Shown here in pieces: positions 18,111-28,657 of a DNA stretch of 64,000 nucleotides; positions within the stretch are counted from its first letter, which is position 1, and every line of letters starts with the position of its first letter. The stretch is from NCBI RefSeq assembly GCF_035825295.1, contig NZ_JAYMGI010000002.1, forward strand, positions 1,590,001-1,654,000, read 5' to 3'. The position numbers and the translations under genes were made by a program. The notes below the pieces were generated by a model. The model did no database searches and was not told the origin of the DNA. It saw nothing but the letters and a program-made list of their open reading frames with translations. Source of the DNA: Actinacidiphila sp. DG2A-62. Its GTDB lineage: Bacteria > Actinomycetota > Actinomycetes > Streptomycetales > Streptomycetaceae.

Positions 18111-18265
18111 GCCCTTCAGCTTTCCAGAAAACCGGCGGTCAGGCGCGGGATGACCGTGAGCCCTGTGGACGAAGCCCCGCGGACGCGCCGTGCGGCGGGC
18201 TCGCGGCGGCTCGCGGGCTCGCCGGGAGCCGCGCGGGGGCCGTCACGGGGAGCGGCGCGGGAGCC

Positions 18266-18520
18266 TCACAGGAAGTGGTGCAGGAACGAACCGAGCGCGG
18301 AGGCGATCCGGGCGAAGGTGTCCGCGTTGCCCGAGGGCGCGGACGCGCCGGCCGAGCCCGCCGAGAGCAGGGTGAGCAGCGTGGCGAAGGCGATCGCGGG
18401 CAGCGCGACCGCCCACCAGGGCAGCCGGGTCTGCGCGCCGTCGCCCTTCGTCCGCTCCGGCCGCTCGGGGCCGTGCTTCCCGGGCTGCCGGGTGTAGAGG
18501 TGCGGGGACTGCGTGGTCAC
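18266..18520 (-). CDS. small single-pass membrane protein, hypothetical
   Basis: An 84-residue protein with a hydrophilic N-terminus (residues 1-32, rich in Lys, Arg and Pro), one membrane segment at ~35-55 (WWAVALPAIAFATLLTLLSAGSAGA) and a short outside tail ending SALGSFLHHFL. GTG start. It is not a recognised family. Codon use and a clean membrane topology support it as a real gene. It lies upstream of sixA in the same direction, separated by 155 bp. Confidence 0.65.
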   Translation of the reverse strand: MTTQSPHLYTRQPGKHGPERPERTKGDGAQTRLPWWAVALPAIAFATLLTLLSAGSAGASAPSGNADTFARIASALGSFLHHFL

Positions 18521-18676
18521 GGTGACCGCCTCCGTGAGGACCGTCGGACTGCTTCGGCTGCGTGGCCCCTGGAGGAAGTCCTGCTCGTCCAGGTGCAGTT
18601 CGACGCTACGGGGGCGGCGGGCGGCGACCCATCCGGTCGTCCACCCACTTGACCCTGACCCTGGCCCCCTAGGGAT

Positions 18677-18694
18677 GGTGGGGTTGTCCCCACC
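18677..18694. terminator. hairpin downstream of the small transporter-associated gene
   Basis: GGTGGGG-TTGT-CCCCACC, seven paired bases with a four-base loop, 65 bp beyond the stop of the minus-strand 40-residue gene. It is probably the end of the MFS transporter unit. Confidence 0.5.
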
Positions 18695-18758
18695 CCTGCC
18701 TCGGGGTCGCCGGGGGCGAGGTGGGCCGGGGCGGTGCGAAGGGCGGTCGGTGCGGGCG

Positions 18759-18881
18759 TCAGCCCATGCGGGCGGCGATGGTGGCCACCACCGCGACGAT
18801 CGCGGGCACCCCCATCATCAGGCCGAAGACGATCAGCAGGCGCCGCTGGCTCTGCGGGGGGTTCGGTTCGAGTACGGGCAT
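18759..18881 (-). CDS. SGM_5486-type transporter-associated small membrane protein
   Basis: A 40-residue protein starting MPVLEPNPPQSQRRLL, followed by one membrane segment of about 22 residues (IVFGLMMGVPAIVAVVATIAA). It matches, from memory, the small SGM_5486-type family that sits next to CynX/NimT-like MFS transporters in streptomycetes, and here it lies 57 bp downstream of exactly such a gene on the same strand. It may be an accessory subunit; the role has not been shown. Easily missed because of its size. Confidence 0.8.
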   Translation of the reverse strand: MPVLEPNPPQSQRRLLIVFGLMMGVPAIVAVVATIAARMG

Positions 18882-18938
18882 GGACTCAGTCTGGCACCGG
18901 GCCCCGGACCGTCCGCACCGGGGTCGCAGTTCCCGGGG

Positions 18939-20333
18939 TCACAGTTCGTCCTCGATGTGCCGGTTGCGGCCGGCCAGCACGCCGCACAGCAGCTGGGGCG
19001 CGGCGAGCGCGATCATCAGGGCGAGCGGCACGCCCCAGCCCCCGGTGGCCTGGTTGAGGGCGCCGACCAGGATCGGCCCGGGGATGGAGATCAGATACCC
19101 GGTGCTCTGCGCGAACGCCGACAGCCGCACCACGCCGGGACCGGACCGCGACCGCATCCCGATCATCGTCAGCACCAGCGGGAAGGCGCAGTTGCCCACG
19201 CCGAGCAGCAGCGCCCACAGCAGCGGCGCGCCGGCCGGCGCGGCCCACAGCCCGGCGAACCCGGCCACCTGGAAGACGACCAGCACCACGGCGATCGGTC
19301 CCTGGGCGTGCATCCGCGCGGCCAGCGGCGGCAGCAGGAACGACACCGGCACGCCCAGCGCCATGGTCACCGCGAGCATCACGCCGGCCTCCCCCGCGGA
19401 GATCCCGGCGTCCCGCAGGATCTGCGGCATCCAGCCCATGGTGACGTAGGCGCTGGTGCTCTGCAGGCCGAAGTAGCAGGCCAGCATCCACGCGGTGCGG
19501 CTGCGGACGATCCGCCCTGAGCCGCCCGCCTCGACGGCGCCGGCGCCGGTCGCGGCGCCCTGCGGCGTACGGGAGCGGTCGGCACCCTCCTCCGGCGTAC
19601 GGGACCGGGCGGTATGTCCGCCGGCCGCGGGCGCCTGCGAGCGGTCGCGTATCAGCGGGGCCCAGGGCGCGATGGCGATGGCGGCGAGCAGCGCCCACAC
19701 GCCCAGGCCGAGCCGCCAGCTGCCGCCCATGGCGTCGGTGAGCGGGACGGCGACCGCGGCGGCGACGGCCGTGCCCAGCGACAGCGCCATCGAGTAGACG
19801 CCGGTGACGGTGCCGACCCGGTCGGGGAAGTACCGCTTGACGATCACCGGCATGAGCACGTTGGACACGGCGATGCCGGCGAGCGCCAGGGCGCTCGCGG
19901 CCAGGAAGAGCGGCGTGCCGCCGGCCAGCGGGCGCAGCGCGAGGCCGAGGGTGATGGCGACCATCCCCGCGAACACCACCGCGCCGGGGCCGCGTCGGCG
20001 GGCCAGCCGGGGCGCCGCGAAGCCGAACAGCGCGAAGCACGCCGCCGGCACCGAGGTGAGCAGTCCGGCCATGGTGCCGCTCATGCCCAGGCCGTCGCGC
20101 ACCTCCTTCAGCAGTGCGCCGAGGCTGGTGATCGCCGGGCGGAGGTTGAGGGCGGCGAGGACGAGGGCGGCGAGGACGAGCCGGCGCACCCAGGGCGCGG
20201 GGTGCGGCGCCTGCGCGGGGGCGCCCGGTCGCGCGGCGCCCGACTCGTCGGCGCCGGGTGCCGCCGGGCCGGCGTCGGTGCTGGTCAGGTGGATGTCGGC
20301 GGGGCCGAGTGCCAGTGGTTCGTCGTCGCGCAT
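18939..20333 (-). CDS. CynX/NimT-like MFS transporter
   Basis: A 464-residue major facilitator with about twelve membrane segments. An N-terminal cytoplasmic extension (~1-50, Pro/Ala-rich) precedes RRLVLAALVLAALNLRPAITSLGALLKEVRDGLGMSG, the stretch typical of the CynX/NimT cyanate- and nitroimidazole-transporter family. The central loop (residues ~230-275) is long and contains two RSRTP repeats. The substrate is unknown. The ATG at 20333 lies 4 bp from a perfect palindrome shared with the divergent GntR gene, so repression by that regulator is likely. Confidence 0.9.
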   Translation of the reverse strand: MRDDEPLALGPADIHLTSTDAGPAAPGADESGAARPGAPAQAPHPAPWVRRLVLAALVLAALNLRPAITSLGALLKEVRDGLGMSGTMAGLLTSVPAACFALFGFAAPRLARRRGPGAVVFAGMVAITLGLALRPLAGGTPLFLAASALALAGIAVSNVLMPVIVKRYFPDRVGTVTGVYSMALSLGTAVAAAVAVPLTDAMGGSWRLGLGVWALLAAIAIAPWAPLIRDRSQAPAAGGHTARSRTPEEGADRSRTPQGAATGAGAVEAGGSGRIVRSRTAWMLACYFGLQSTSAYVTMGWMPQILRDAGISAGEAGVMLAVTMALGVPVSFLLPPLAARMHAQGPIAVVLVVFQVAGFAGLWAAPAGAPLLWALLLGVGNCAFPLVLTMIGMRSRSGPGVVRLSAFAQSTGYLISIPGPILVGALNQATGGWGVPLALMIALAAPQLLCGVLAGRNRHIEDEL

Positions 20334-20336
20334 CCA

Positions 20337-20355
20337 CCCATCATAGAATGATGGG
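20337..20355. promoter_or_regulatory. palindromic operator for the divergent FadR-type regulator
   Basis: CCCATCAT-AGA-ATGATGGG is a perfect inverted repeat with 8-bp arms, filling the 22-bp gap between the MFS start codon (20333) and the GntR start codon (20356). Size, symmetry and position fit a FadR/GntR operator that would control both genes. The overlap with the start codons implies very short or leaderless transcripts. Confidence 0.75.
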
Positions 20356-21042
20356 ATGAATATGGACCGAGTGTCCCGTCCGGAGCCGCTCGCGGACCGG
20401 GTGATCACCAGGCTGCGCGCCGAGATCACCTCCGGCGCGTGGCCGGTGGGCAGCCGTATCCCCACCGAGCCCGAACTGGTCGAGCAGCTGGGTGTGGCCC
20501 GCAACACCGTCAGGGAGGCGGTCCGGGCGCTCGCGCACAACGGGCTGCTGGACATCCGGCAGGGCTCGGGCACCTACGTGGTGGCCACCAGCGAACTGGC
20601 CGGGGTGATGCAGCGCAGGTTCGCCGACGCCGAGCCGCTGCACGTCGCGGAGCTGCGCGGCTCGCTGGAGACGACCGCCGCGACGCTGGCCGCCCAGCGC
20701 CGTACCGCCGCCGAACTCGACCGGCTGGACGCGCTGCTGGAGCGGCGCGAGCGGGCCTGGGACTCCGGCGACGCGGAGTCGTTCGTGGAGGCCGACGCGA
20801 CCTTGCACCTGGCGGTCGTCGCGGCCTCGCACAACGAGGTCCTCACCGCGCTCTACGCGGACCTCGGCCATGTGCTGCGCGACTACCTGCGCGCGGACGT
20901 CGGGGCCGAGCTGCGGCCCGAGGACCACCTCGACCACGCGCGCCTGGTCGCCGCGATCCGGGCGGCGGACCGCGACGCGGCCGCGGCCGAGGCGCGCGAG
21001 CACGCGTTCCACTGCCGTTTCCGGGCCGCGCGGCTGATCTGA
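20356..21042 (+). CDS. FadR-subfamily GntR transcriptional regulator (FCD domain)
   Basis: A 228-residue repressor-type protein. The winged helix is at ~8-75 (ADRVITRLRAEITSGAWPVGSRIPTEPELVEQLGVARNTVREAVRALAHNGLLDIRQGSGTYVV). The helical FCD ligand domain is at ~85-225, with possible metal-ligand residues in DATLHLAVVAASHN, DHLDHARLV and EHAFHCRF. The ATG at 20356 directly follows the palindrome; ATG 20362 is an alternative. It most likely controls the divergent MFS transporter and itself; its ligand would then be the transported compound. Confidence 0.92.
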   Translation: MNMDRVSRPEPLADRVITRLRAEITSGAWPVGSRIPTEPELVEQLGVARNTVREAVRALAHNGLLDIRQGSGTYVVATSELAGVMQRRFADAEPLHVAELRGSLETTAATLAAQRRTAAELDRLDALLERRERAWDSGDAESFVEADATLHLAVVAASHNEVLTALYADLGHVLRDYLRADVGAELRPEDHLDHARLVAAIRAADRDAAAAEAREHAFHCRFRAARLI

Positions 21043-21129
21043 GGGCAGCCGCCGGCGCATCGCCGCGGGGCGCGGCCGTGCCACGGCGCAGGCCTACCAC
21101 CGCGCGGCCGTACCGCCTGGCGGCCTGCG

Positions 21130-21163
21130 CGAGAGGCCCGGCGCACCGGCGCCGGGCCTCTCG
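21130..21163. terminator. bidirectional terminator between gntR and fabI
   Basis: Perfect 15-bp arms CGAGAGGCCCGGCGC and GCGCCGGGCCTCTCG with an ACCG loop, placed between two convergent genes. Confidence 0.85.
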
Positions 21164-21184
21164 GGACGCGTGGGCGCCGGCGCG

Positions 21185-21953
21185 TCACGCGCCGATCGCG
21201 TGCACCCCGCCGTCGACGTGGATGATCTCGCCGGTGGTCTTGGGGAACCAGTCCGAGAGCAGGGCGACGACGCCGCGGCCGGCCTGCGGGGTCGGCCATG
21301 TCCCACTCCAGCGGCGAGCGGTGGTTCCACACGTCGGCCAGCTCGCTGAAGCCCGGGATGGACTTGGCAGCCATGGAGCCGATCGGACCCGCGGAGACCA
21401 GGTTGAAGCGGATGTTCTGCTTGCCGAGGTCCCTGGCCAGGTAGCGGTTGGTCGCCTCCAGCGCGGCCTTGGCCGGGCCCATCCAGTCGTACTGCGGCCA
21501 GGCGACCTGGGCGTCGAAGGTGAGGCCGACGACCGAGCCGCCCACGCCGTCCATCAGCGGCAGGCAGGCCATGGTGAGCGCCTTGAGCGAGTACGCCGAG
21601 ACGTGCATCGCGGTGGCGACGGACTCGAACGGGGTGTTGAGGAAGTTGCCGCCCAGGGCGTCCGGCGGCGCGAAGCCGATGGAGTGGACGACGCCGTCGA
21701 GGCCGCCCAGCTCCGCCCGGACGGTCTCCTCCAGGCCCGCCAGGTGCTCGGCGTCGGTGACGTCCAGCTCGATCACCTTGACGGGCTTGGGCAGCTTCTT
21801 GGCGATGCGCTCGGTCAAAGTGGGCCGGGGGAAGGCGGTCAGGATGATCTCGGCGCCCTGCTCCTGCGCCAGCTTGGCGGTGTGGAAGGCGATCGAGGAC
21901 TCCATCAGCACGCCCGTGATCAGGACGCGCTTGCCGTCGAGGATTCCGCTCAT
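21185..21953 (-). pseudogene. fabI: enoyl-[acyl-carrier-protein] reductase, frameshift near the 3' end
   Basis: NADH-dependent reductase of fatty-acid elongation. The reading frame is normal from ATG 21953 through MSGILDGKRVLITGVLMESSIAFHTA, the SIGFAPPDALGGNF block, the catalytic YDWMGPAK (Tyr-x6-Lys) and PLEWDMADP. A four-C run (+ strand GGGG at 21288-21291) then throws it into a meaningless tail that would run on to 20883. Removing one base restores QAGRGVVALLSDWFPKTTGE, IIHVDGGVHAIGA and a stop at 21185-21187, which is the expected C-terminus. As FabI is normally needed for growth, a sequence error is the simpler explanation. The gene starts 5 bp after the fabG stop. Confidence 0.92.
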
Positions 21954-21958
21954 GGTGA

Positions 21959-22717
<759 letters not shown>

Positions 22718-22833
22718 CTATCGGTCCCGGTCTCTCCGCGGGGAATCGGCATCGACAGGGCGACCGGTGGGTCCCTGTCGGTTTCCTACAGGAACCCACT
22801 GGTCGCGGGGCCCGCGCGCGGCGCGGGGCGGTG

Positions 22834-23727
22834 TCAGCCGCGGCTGCGGGTGGTGGTCCTGCGGCGGCTCCAGAGCAGCAGGCCGACGGCGCCGGAGGCG
22901 AGCACCGCGCTGCCGGACAGCGCTTCGGTCAGCGTGCCCGACGGGCTGCTGTCCGCGACCGGCGCGGCGGCGATCGGCTCGGTGCCGCCGTGGCCGTGGT
23001 GGCTGACGGTGGACCTGGCCGCTCCCGCCTCGATCTGCGCGTCGGTGGGCGCCTCGGCGATGTCGGCGGTGGCCGCGCGCGCGGCCTGCGCGCTCTGGCC
23101 GTAGACGACGTCGGCGCAGCCGTAGAACGCCTCGGGGCTGTCGGTGCGCTGCCACACCTGGTAGATGAGCTGCCGGCCGGTCCTGGCGGGCAGGGTCGCG
23201 TCGAAGGTGTAGTAGCCGGGCGAACTGGCGGCGGTGGTGTAGGTGGCGATCGGGGTGTCGTCCAGGTCGGACCACTTCAGCGGCTTGGTGGGGTCGTACC
23301 CCTGCTTGGTGATGTAGAGCGTCATGACGCCGCGGTGCGGTGCGGTGACCTTGAACTGCACGGTGGTCTGGCCCGCGGTGACCGGGGTGGCGGGCCAGTC
23401 GGTGCGCGCCCAGTCCAGCGCCCGGTACTTGTCGCGGTTGGCCGAGCAGAGGTGGCCGTCGGGGATGATCTGGCGGCTCTGGCCGTTGGCGTCGGGGATG
23501 TTGACCTCGTTCCAGTCGTACAGCGGCTGGGTGCCGCTGTCGGCGACGAGGTCCTTGCACACCTGCGACACCGGGTGCTCGGGGCCTTCTGCGAAGCAGG
23601 CGGAGATCCTGCTGACCGGGGTGTCGAGGGCTCCGTGGGCGCTGGCCGGGACGGCGGTGAGCGCACCGGCGGCGAACGCGGCGGCGCCCGCCGCCCCGAT
23701 GGCGGCGGCCTTGCGACGTGCTGACAT
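22834..23727 (-). CDS. AA10 lytic polysaccharide monooxygenase with C-terminal membrane tail
   Basis: Copper enzyme that cleaves chitin or cellulose oxidatively outside the cell. The signal peptide ends ...TAVPASA at residue 30, which leaves His31 as the mature N-terminus (HGALDTPVSR); His131 in TAPHRGVMTLYIT completes the copper-binding histidine brace. The catalytic domain runs to ~225 (FYGCADV). After a ~45-residue variable linker there is a predicted membrane helix (~268-288) and the basic end SRRRTTTRSRG, so the enzyme is probably held on the cell surface rather than released. No carbohydrate-binding module is seen. A DasR-like operator lies 71 bp upstream, which supports a role in chitin use. 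Confidence 0.93.
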   Translation of the reverse strand: MSARRKAAAIGAAGAAAFAAGALTAVPASAHGALDTPVSRISACFAEGPEHPVSQVCKDLVADSGTQPLYDWNEVNIPDANGQSRQIIPDGHLCSANRDKYRALDWARTDWPATPVTAGQTTVQFKVTAPHRGVMTLYITKQGYDPTKPLKWSDLDDTPIATYTTAASSPGYYTFDATLPARTGRQLIYQVWQRTDSPEAFYGCADVVYGQSAQAARAATADIAEAPTDAQIEAGAARSTVSHHGHGGTEPIAAAPVADSSPSGTLTEALSGSAVLASGAVGLLLWSRRRTTTRSRG

Positions 23728-23797
23728 GTGGGGGGCTCCTTGTCGCTTGCGTGAGTGGGCGATGCTGACAGGAGAGGGCGGTTGTCATGAGCATAGA

Positions 23798-23813
23798 ATT
23801 GGTCTGGACCAGG
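23798..23813. promoter_or_regulatory. probable DasR-responsive element (dre)
   Basis: ATTGGTCTGGACCAGG matches the dre consensus ACTGGTCTAGACCACT in its TGGTC-TG-GACCA core. It lies upstream of the LPMO gene, in the divergent region shared with tldD. DasR is the GntR-type repressor of chitin and N-acetylglucosamine genes in streptomycetes, and LPMO genes are known members of its regulon. Confidence 0.75.
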
Positions 23814-23943
23814 CTCAAGGGGCGCGGACGTATCCCGGAAACAGGTTCGGGACGGGTTGTCCACAGGCACGGGCAAATGACCGGGCGGACGGTCGGCGGG
23901 ACGTGATTCACTGCGAAGCACGGAGAGCGAAGGGGAGTTCGTC

Positions 23944-25488
<1,545 letters not shown>

Positions 25489-25564
25489 CACCTTCTTCGA
25501 TCATGTCGCCCGTCCCCGGAAGCCCGCAGGAGGTCGGCACGGCGTACCCGCGGTGAGTGCCGGG

Positions 25565-26224
25565 CTATGACGGTGAGGGACGTGCCGGCTTGCCCCAGCT
25601 GGGCTTCCACGTGGCGGTCTCGCAGCGTATGGCGGTCGGCTTGGAGTAGCCGGTCTCGGTGCGGAACTCGGTGTAGAAGCAGTAGCGCTGGCCCGGCCAC
25701 AGCTCGTCGACGCTCAGCCGGACGATCCGGGGCTGGGCGTCGTCGCGGGGACCGAAGTGGTACCAGTTCCAGCACTCTCCCGTGGCGGCCGCGGGCTGGG
25801 TGTGGTCGATGAAGTCGTCGTTGGGGTCGGCCTGGCCGTACACGCCCTCCATCGCGATGGCGCTCTGGTGGATGGGTATCGGGTTGATCCAGGTCAGGGT
25901 GAGGTCGACCCGGCCCGGAAGGTCGCGGCTCGGGGTGAACGCGAAGTCCGCGAGGGGCGGTGCGGCCAGCGGCGACTCCCGCTCCAGTACGCCGTGGGCC
26001 TTGTCGAAGACCCGGGCGCACGCGAGCGGCGCGATCGTCTGCGACCCGCCGCCCGTACGGTCCTTCAACACCGTGATCAGCACGGTGGCCCCGACGGCGA
26101 GACAGACCAGGGCGATGACGACGTTCCTGGCCATGTTCGCGGGCGGACTCAGCCAGCCGATGAAGGTGCTGGCGGCGAGCCCGAAGAGGAGCAGGCCTAT
26201 GTCGAGCCAGGCGGACGACGTCAC
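25565..26224 (-). CDS. hypothetical membrane protein with extracytoplasmic domain
   Basis: A 219-residue protein lying antisense between tldD and tldE. Two membrane segments occupy residues ~5-25 (LDIGLLLFGLAASTFIGWL) and ~32-52 (VVIALVCLAVGATVLITVL). They are followed by a soluble domain of ~160 residues with beta-rich character and four cysteines (LACARVF, GECWNWYHF, RYCFYTEF, IRCETA) that could form disulfides outside the cell. GTG start at 26224. I do not recognise the family. It could be unrelated to the flanking peptidase genes. Confidence 0.65.
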   Translation of the reverse strand: MTSSAWLDIGLLLFGLAASTFIGWLSPPANMARNVVIALVCLAVGATVLITVLKDRTGGGSQTIAPLACARVFDKAHGVLERESPLAAPPLADFAFTPSRDLPGRVDLTLTWINPIPIHQSAIAMEGVYGQADPNDDFIDHTQPAAATGECWNWYHFGPRDDAQPRIVRLSVDELWPGQRYCFYTEFRTETGYSKPTAIRCETATWKPSWGKPARPSPS

Positions 26225-26308
26225 TCGGCCATCATCCCCCACGCCATGCGCCGGAAAGGCCCGGACGACCCGACAGACCCCGGCCGCCCGTCGGGCAGAA
26301 CGCCGATG

Positions 26309-26467
26309 CGTGAGCACGTCCGCCACACGGACGTCTTCAGCGCTTCGCCGGTGCGCCCGGCGGCGGTCCGCAGGGGCGCGCTCACCGTCGAGGAGCACCT
26401 CGCCGCGCTCGTGTCCCCGCCCCGGCTGCTGCGCGGTGCGACCGGCCCGGCTCCCGCGCGCGAATAA
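26309..26467 (+). CDS. possible small protein or gene fragment (doubtful)
   Basis: The 362-bp gap 26225-26586 holds one open frame of 52 residues on + (start MREHVRHTDVFSASP, includes GALTVEEHLAALVSP) with mostly G/C third positions. It has no clear ribosome site and no recognised family. It may be a small gene, a remnant, or chance in high-GC DNA. Nothing else is seen in this gap. Confidence 0.2.
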   Translation, partial: REHVRHTDVFSASPVRPAAVRRGALTVEEHLAALVSPPRLLRGATGPAPARE

Positions 26468-26586
26468 TCGGCTCGCCGGCGTCCGGGCGATCGGTAGGCT
26501 CGGCTTCGGCCAGGGGCGGCGGCCGGGGCGACCGGTGCGGCCCGTCCGGGCCCGGGCAGTTCCCACACCACGCAGGAGGCGCGTCG

Positions 26587-27978
26587 ATGAGCAGCCGGTC
26601 CAAGCCGCACGAGATCGTCGAGCGCGCGCTGGCGCTGTCCCGGGCGGACGGCTGCGTGGTGATCGCCGACGAGAACTCCAGCGCGAACCTGCGCTGGGCG
26701 GGGAACGCGCTGACCACCAACGGCGTGACCCGCGGCCGCAACCTCACCGTCGTGGCCACGGTGGACGGCGCGCAGGGGACCGCCTCCGGCGTGGTGTCGC
26801 GGGCCGCGGTGACCGAGGACGACCTGGAGCCGCTGGTGCGCGCCGCCGAGGCCGCCGCACGCGAGGCCGGGCCCGCCGAGGACGCGCAGCCGCTGGTGGC
26901 GGCGCGGCCGGCCGACGCGGCGTTCACCGAACCGCCGGCCGAGACCGGGCCCGAGGTCTTCGCCGACTTCGCCCCCGCGCTGGGCGAGGCGTTCGGCGCC
27001 GCCCGGGCCGGCGGACGCGAGCTGTACGGCTTCGCCTACCACGCGCTGACCTCCACCTACCTGGGCACCTCGACCGGGCTGCGGCTGCGCCACGACCAGC
27101 CGACCGGCACCCTTGAGGTCAACGCGAAGTCCCCGGACCGGACCAAGTCCGCCTGGGCCGGGGCCTCCACCCGGGACTTCCGGGACGTCGACCCGCTGGC
27201 GATGGACGCCGACCTGGCCCGCCGGCTGGCCTGGGCCGAGCGGAAGGTCGAGCTGCCCGCGGGACGGTACGAGACGCTGCTGCCGCCCAGCGCGGTCGCG
27301 GACCTGATGGTCTACCAGCTGTGGTCGTCCGGCGCCCGGGACGCCGCCGAGGGCCGTACGGTCTTCAGCCGGCCCGGCGGCAGGACCAGGGTCGGCGAGA
27401 AGCTGGCGTCCCTGCCGCTGACGCTGCGCAGCGACCCGGCCGAGCCCGGTCTGGAGTCGGCGCCGTTCGCCCTCGCGCACTCCTCGGGCGACGACACGTC
27501 GGTGTTCGACAACGGTCTGCCGGTCGGCCCAGTCGACTGGCTGTGCGACGGCGTGCTCACGAGCCTGGTGACCAGCCGGCACACCGCCGCGCTCACCGGG
27601 CTGCCGGTCGCGCCGAGCGGCGGCAACCTGGTCTTGGAGGGCGGCGGCGAGCAGTCGCTGGACGAGATGGTCGCCGGCACCGGCCGCGGGCTGCTGCTGA
27701 CCTGCCTGTGGTACATCCGCGAGGTCGACCCGGCCACGCTGCTGCTCACCGGCCTGACCAGGGACGGCGTGTACCTGGTGGAGGACGGCGAGGTGACCGG
27801 CGAGGTCAACAACTTCCGGTTCAACGAGTCGCCGGTCGACCTGCTGGGCCGCGCCGCCGAGGCCGGCCGCACCGAGCGGACGCTGCCGCGGGAGTGGAGC
27901 GACTGGTTCACCCGGGCTGCGGCGCCGGCGCTGCGCATCCCGGACTTCAACATGAGTTCGGTCAGCCGAGGAGTCTGA
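26587..27978 (+). CDS. TldE/PmbA-type metallopeptidase subunit
   Basis: Non-catalytic partner of TldD, 463 residues. It lacks the HExxxH motif, as expected. Family sequence includes ANLRWAGNALTTNGVTRGRNLTVVA, EVNAKSPDRTKSAWAGAS, NLVLEGGGEQSLDEMV, GLLLTCLWYIREVDPATLLLTGLTRDGVYLVEDGEV and NFRFNESPVDLL near the end. ATG at 26587 with AGGAGG close upstream (CGCAGGAGGCGCGTCG). Together with tldD it should form a cytoplasmic peptidase; no modified-peptide gene cluster is visible nearby. Confidence 0.93.
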   Translation: MSSRSKPHEIVERALALSRADGCVVIADENSSANLRWAGNALTTNGVTRGRNLTVVATVDGAQGTASGVVSRAAVTEDDLEPLVRAAEAAAREAGPAEDAQPLVAARPADAAFTEPPAETGPEVFADFAPALGEAFGAARAGGRELYGFAYHALTSTYLGTSTGLRLRHDQPTGTLEVNAKSPDRTKSAWAGASTRDFRDVDPLAMDADLARRLAWAERKVELPAGRYETLLPPSAVADLMVYQLWSSGARDAAEGRTVFSRPGGRTRVGEKLASLPLTLRSDPAEPGLESAPFALAHSSGDDTSVFDNGLPVGPVDWLCDGVLTSLVTSRHTAALTGLPVAPSGGNLVLEGGGEQSLDEMVAGTGRGLLLTCLWYIREVDPATLLLTGLTRDGVYLVEDGEVTGEVNNFRFNESPVDLLGRAAEAGRTERTLPREWSDWFTRAAAPALRIPDFNMSSVSRGV

Positions 27979-28080
27979 CCGGCAGCACGATGTGGCCGGC
28001 GCCATGATCGACCGGCAGCACGATCAGCCGGCAGCACGATCAGCCAGCAGCAGATCAGCCGGCAGCACGGTCGACCGGAA
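27979..28080 (+). repeat. imperfect 15-16-bp tandem repeats
   Basis: About six degenerate copies of CCGGCAGCACGATCAG fill the gap between tldE and kptA; two adjacent copies near 28013-28044 are identical. They come right after the tldE stop codon. Confidence 0.8.
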
Positions 28081-28090
28081 GCGGGGGGAC

Positions 28091-28648
28091 ATGCTCGACG
28101 AGAAGGCCGCGGTCAGGATCTCGAGGTTCCTGTCGCTCGTGCTGCGGCACCAGCCGGAGGCGGTCGGCCTGGTGCTGGACGAGGGCGGCTGGGTGGACGT
28201 GGACCGGCTGATCGCCGCGTGCGCCGCCAAGGGCCGCCGGTTCTCGCGGGCCGACCTCGACCACGTGGTGGCGACGAACAGCAAGAAGCGGTTCGCCTAC
28301 TCGGCCGACGGCCGCCGCATCCGCGCCAGCCAGGGCCACTCGGTCGCGGTCGAACTCGGCCTCGAACCGGCCGCACCGCCGGACGTGCTCTACCACGGCA
28401 CCGCGGCGGCCACGCTGCCGCTGATCCTGCGCGACGGGCTGCGCCCGATGGCGCGGCAGCACGTGCACCTGTCGGTGGACGTGGCGACGGCCGTGCGCGT
28501 GGGCTCGCGGCACGGCCGTCCGGTGGTCCTCGCGGTGGACGCGGCGGGGCTGGCCGCCGCCGGCCACGTCTTCCGGGTCAGCGCCAACGGGGTCTGGCTG
28601 ACCGACGCCGTCCCGCCGGACCGGCTGCGCCCGCTCCCCCGCGACTGA
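28091..28648 (+). CDS. kptA: RNA 2'-phosphotransferase (Tpt1/KptA)
   Basis: Transfers an internal RNA 2'-phosphate to NAD+, giving ADP-ribose 1'',2''-cyclic phosphate. The 185 residues have the N-terminal winged-helix part (ISRFLSLVLRHQPEAVGLVLDEGGWVDVDRLI) and the ADP-ribosyl-transferase-like part with YHGTA, the HVHLSVD block and NGVWLTDAVPP. The conserved Arg-His-Arg-Arg set can be traced to LRHQP, YHGT and the RxGSRHGRP region. Bacteria lack the yeast-type tRNA ligase, so the natural substrate is uncertain. ATG 28091 with GGGGGG just upstream. Confidence 0.93.
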   Translation: MLDEKAAVRISRFLSLVLRHQPEAVGLVLDEGGWVDVDRLIAACAAKGRRFSRADLDHVVATNSKKRFAYSADGRRIRASQGHSVAVELGLEPAAPPDVLYHGTAAATLPLILRDGLRPMARQHVHLSVDVATAVRVGSRHGRPVVLAVDAAGLAAAGHVFRVSANGVWLTDAVPPDRLRPLPRD

Positions 28649-28657
28649 CGCGCGGGA

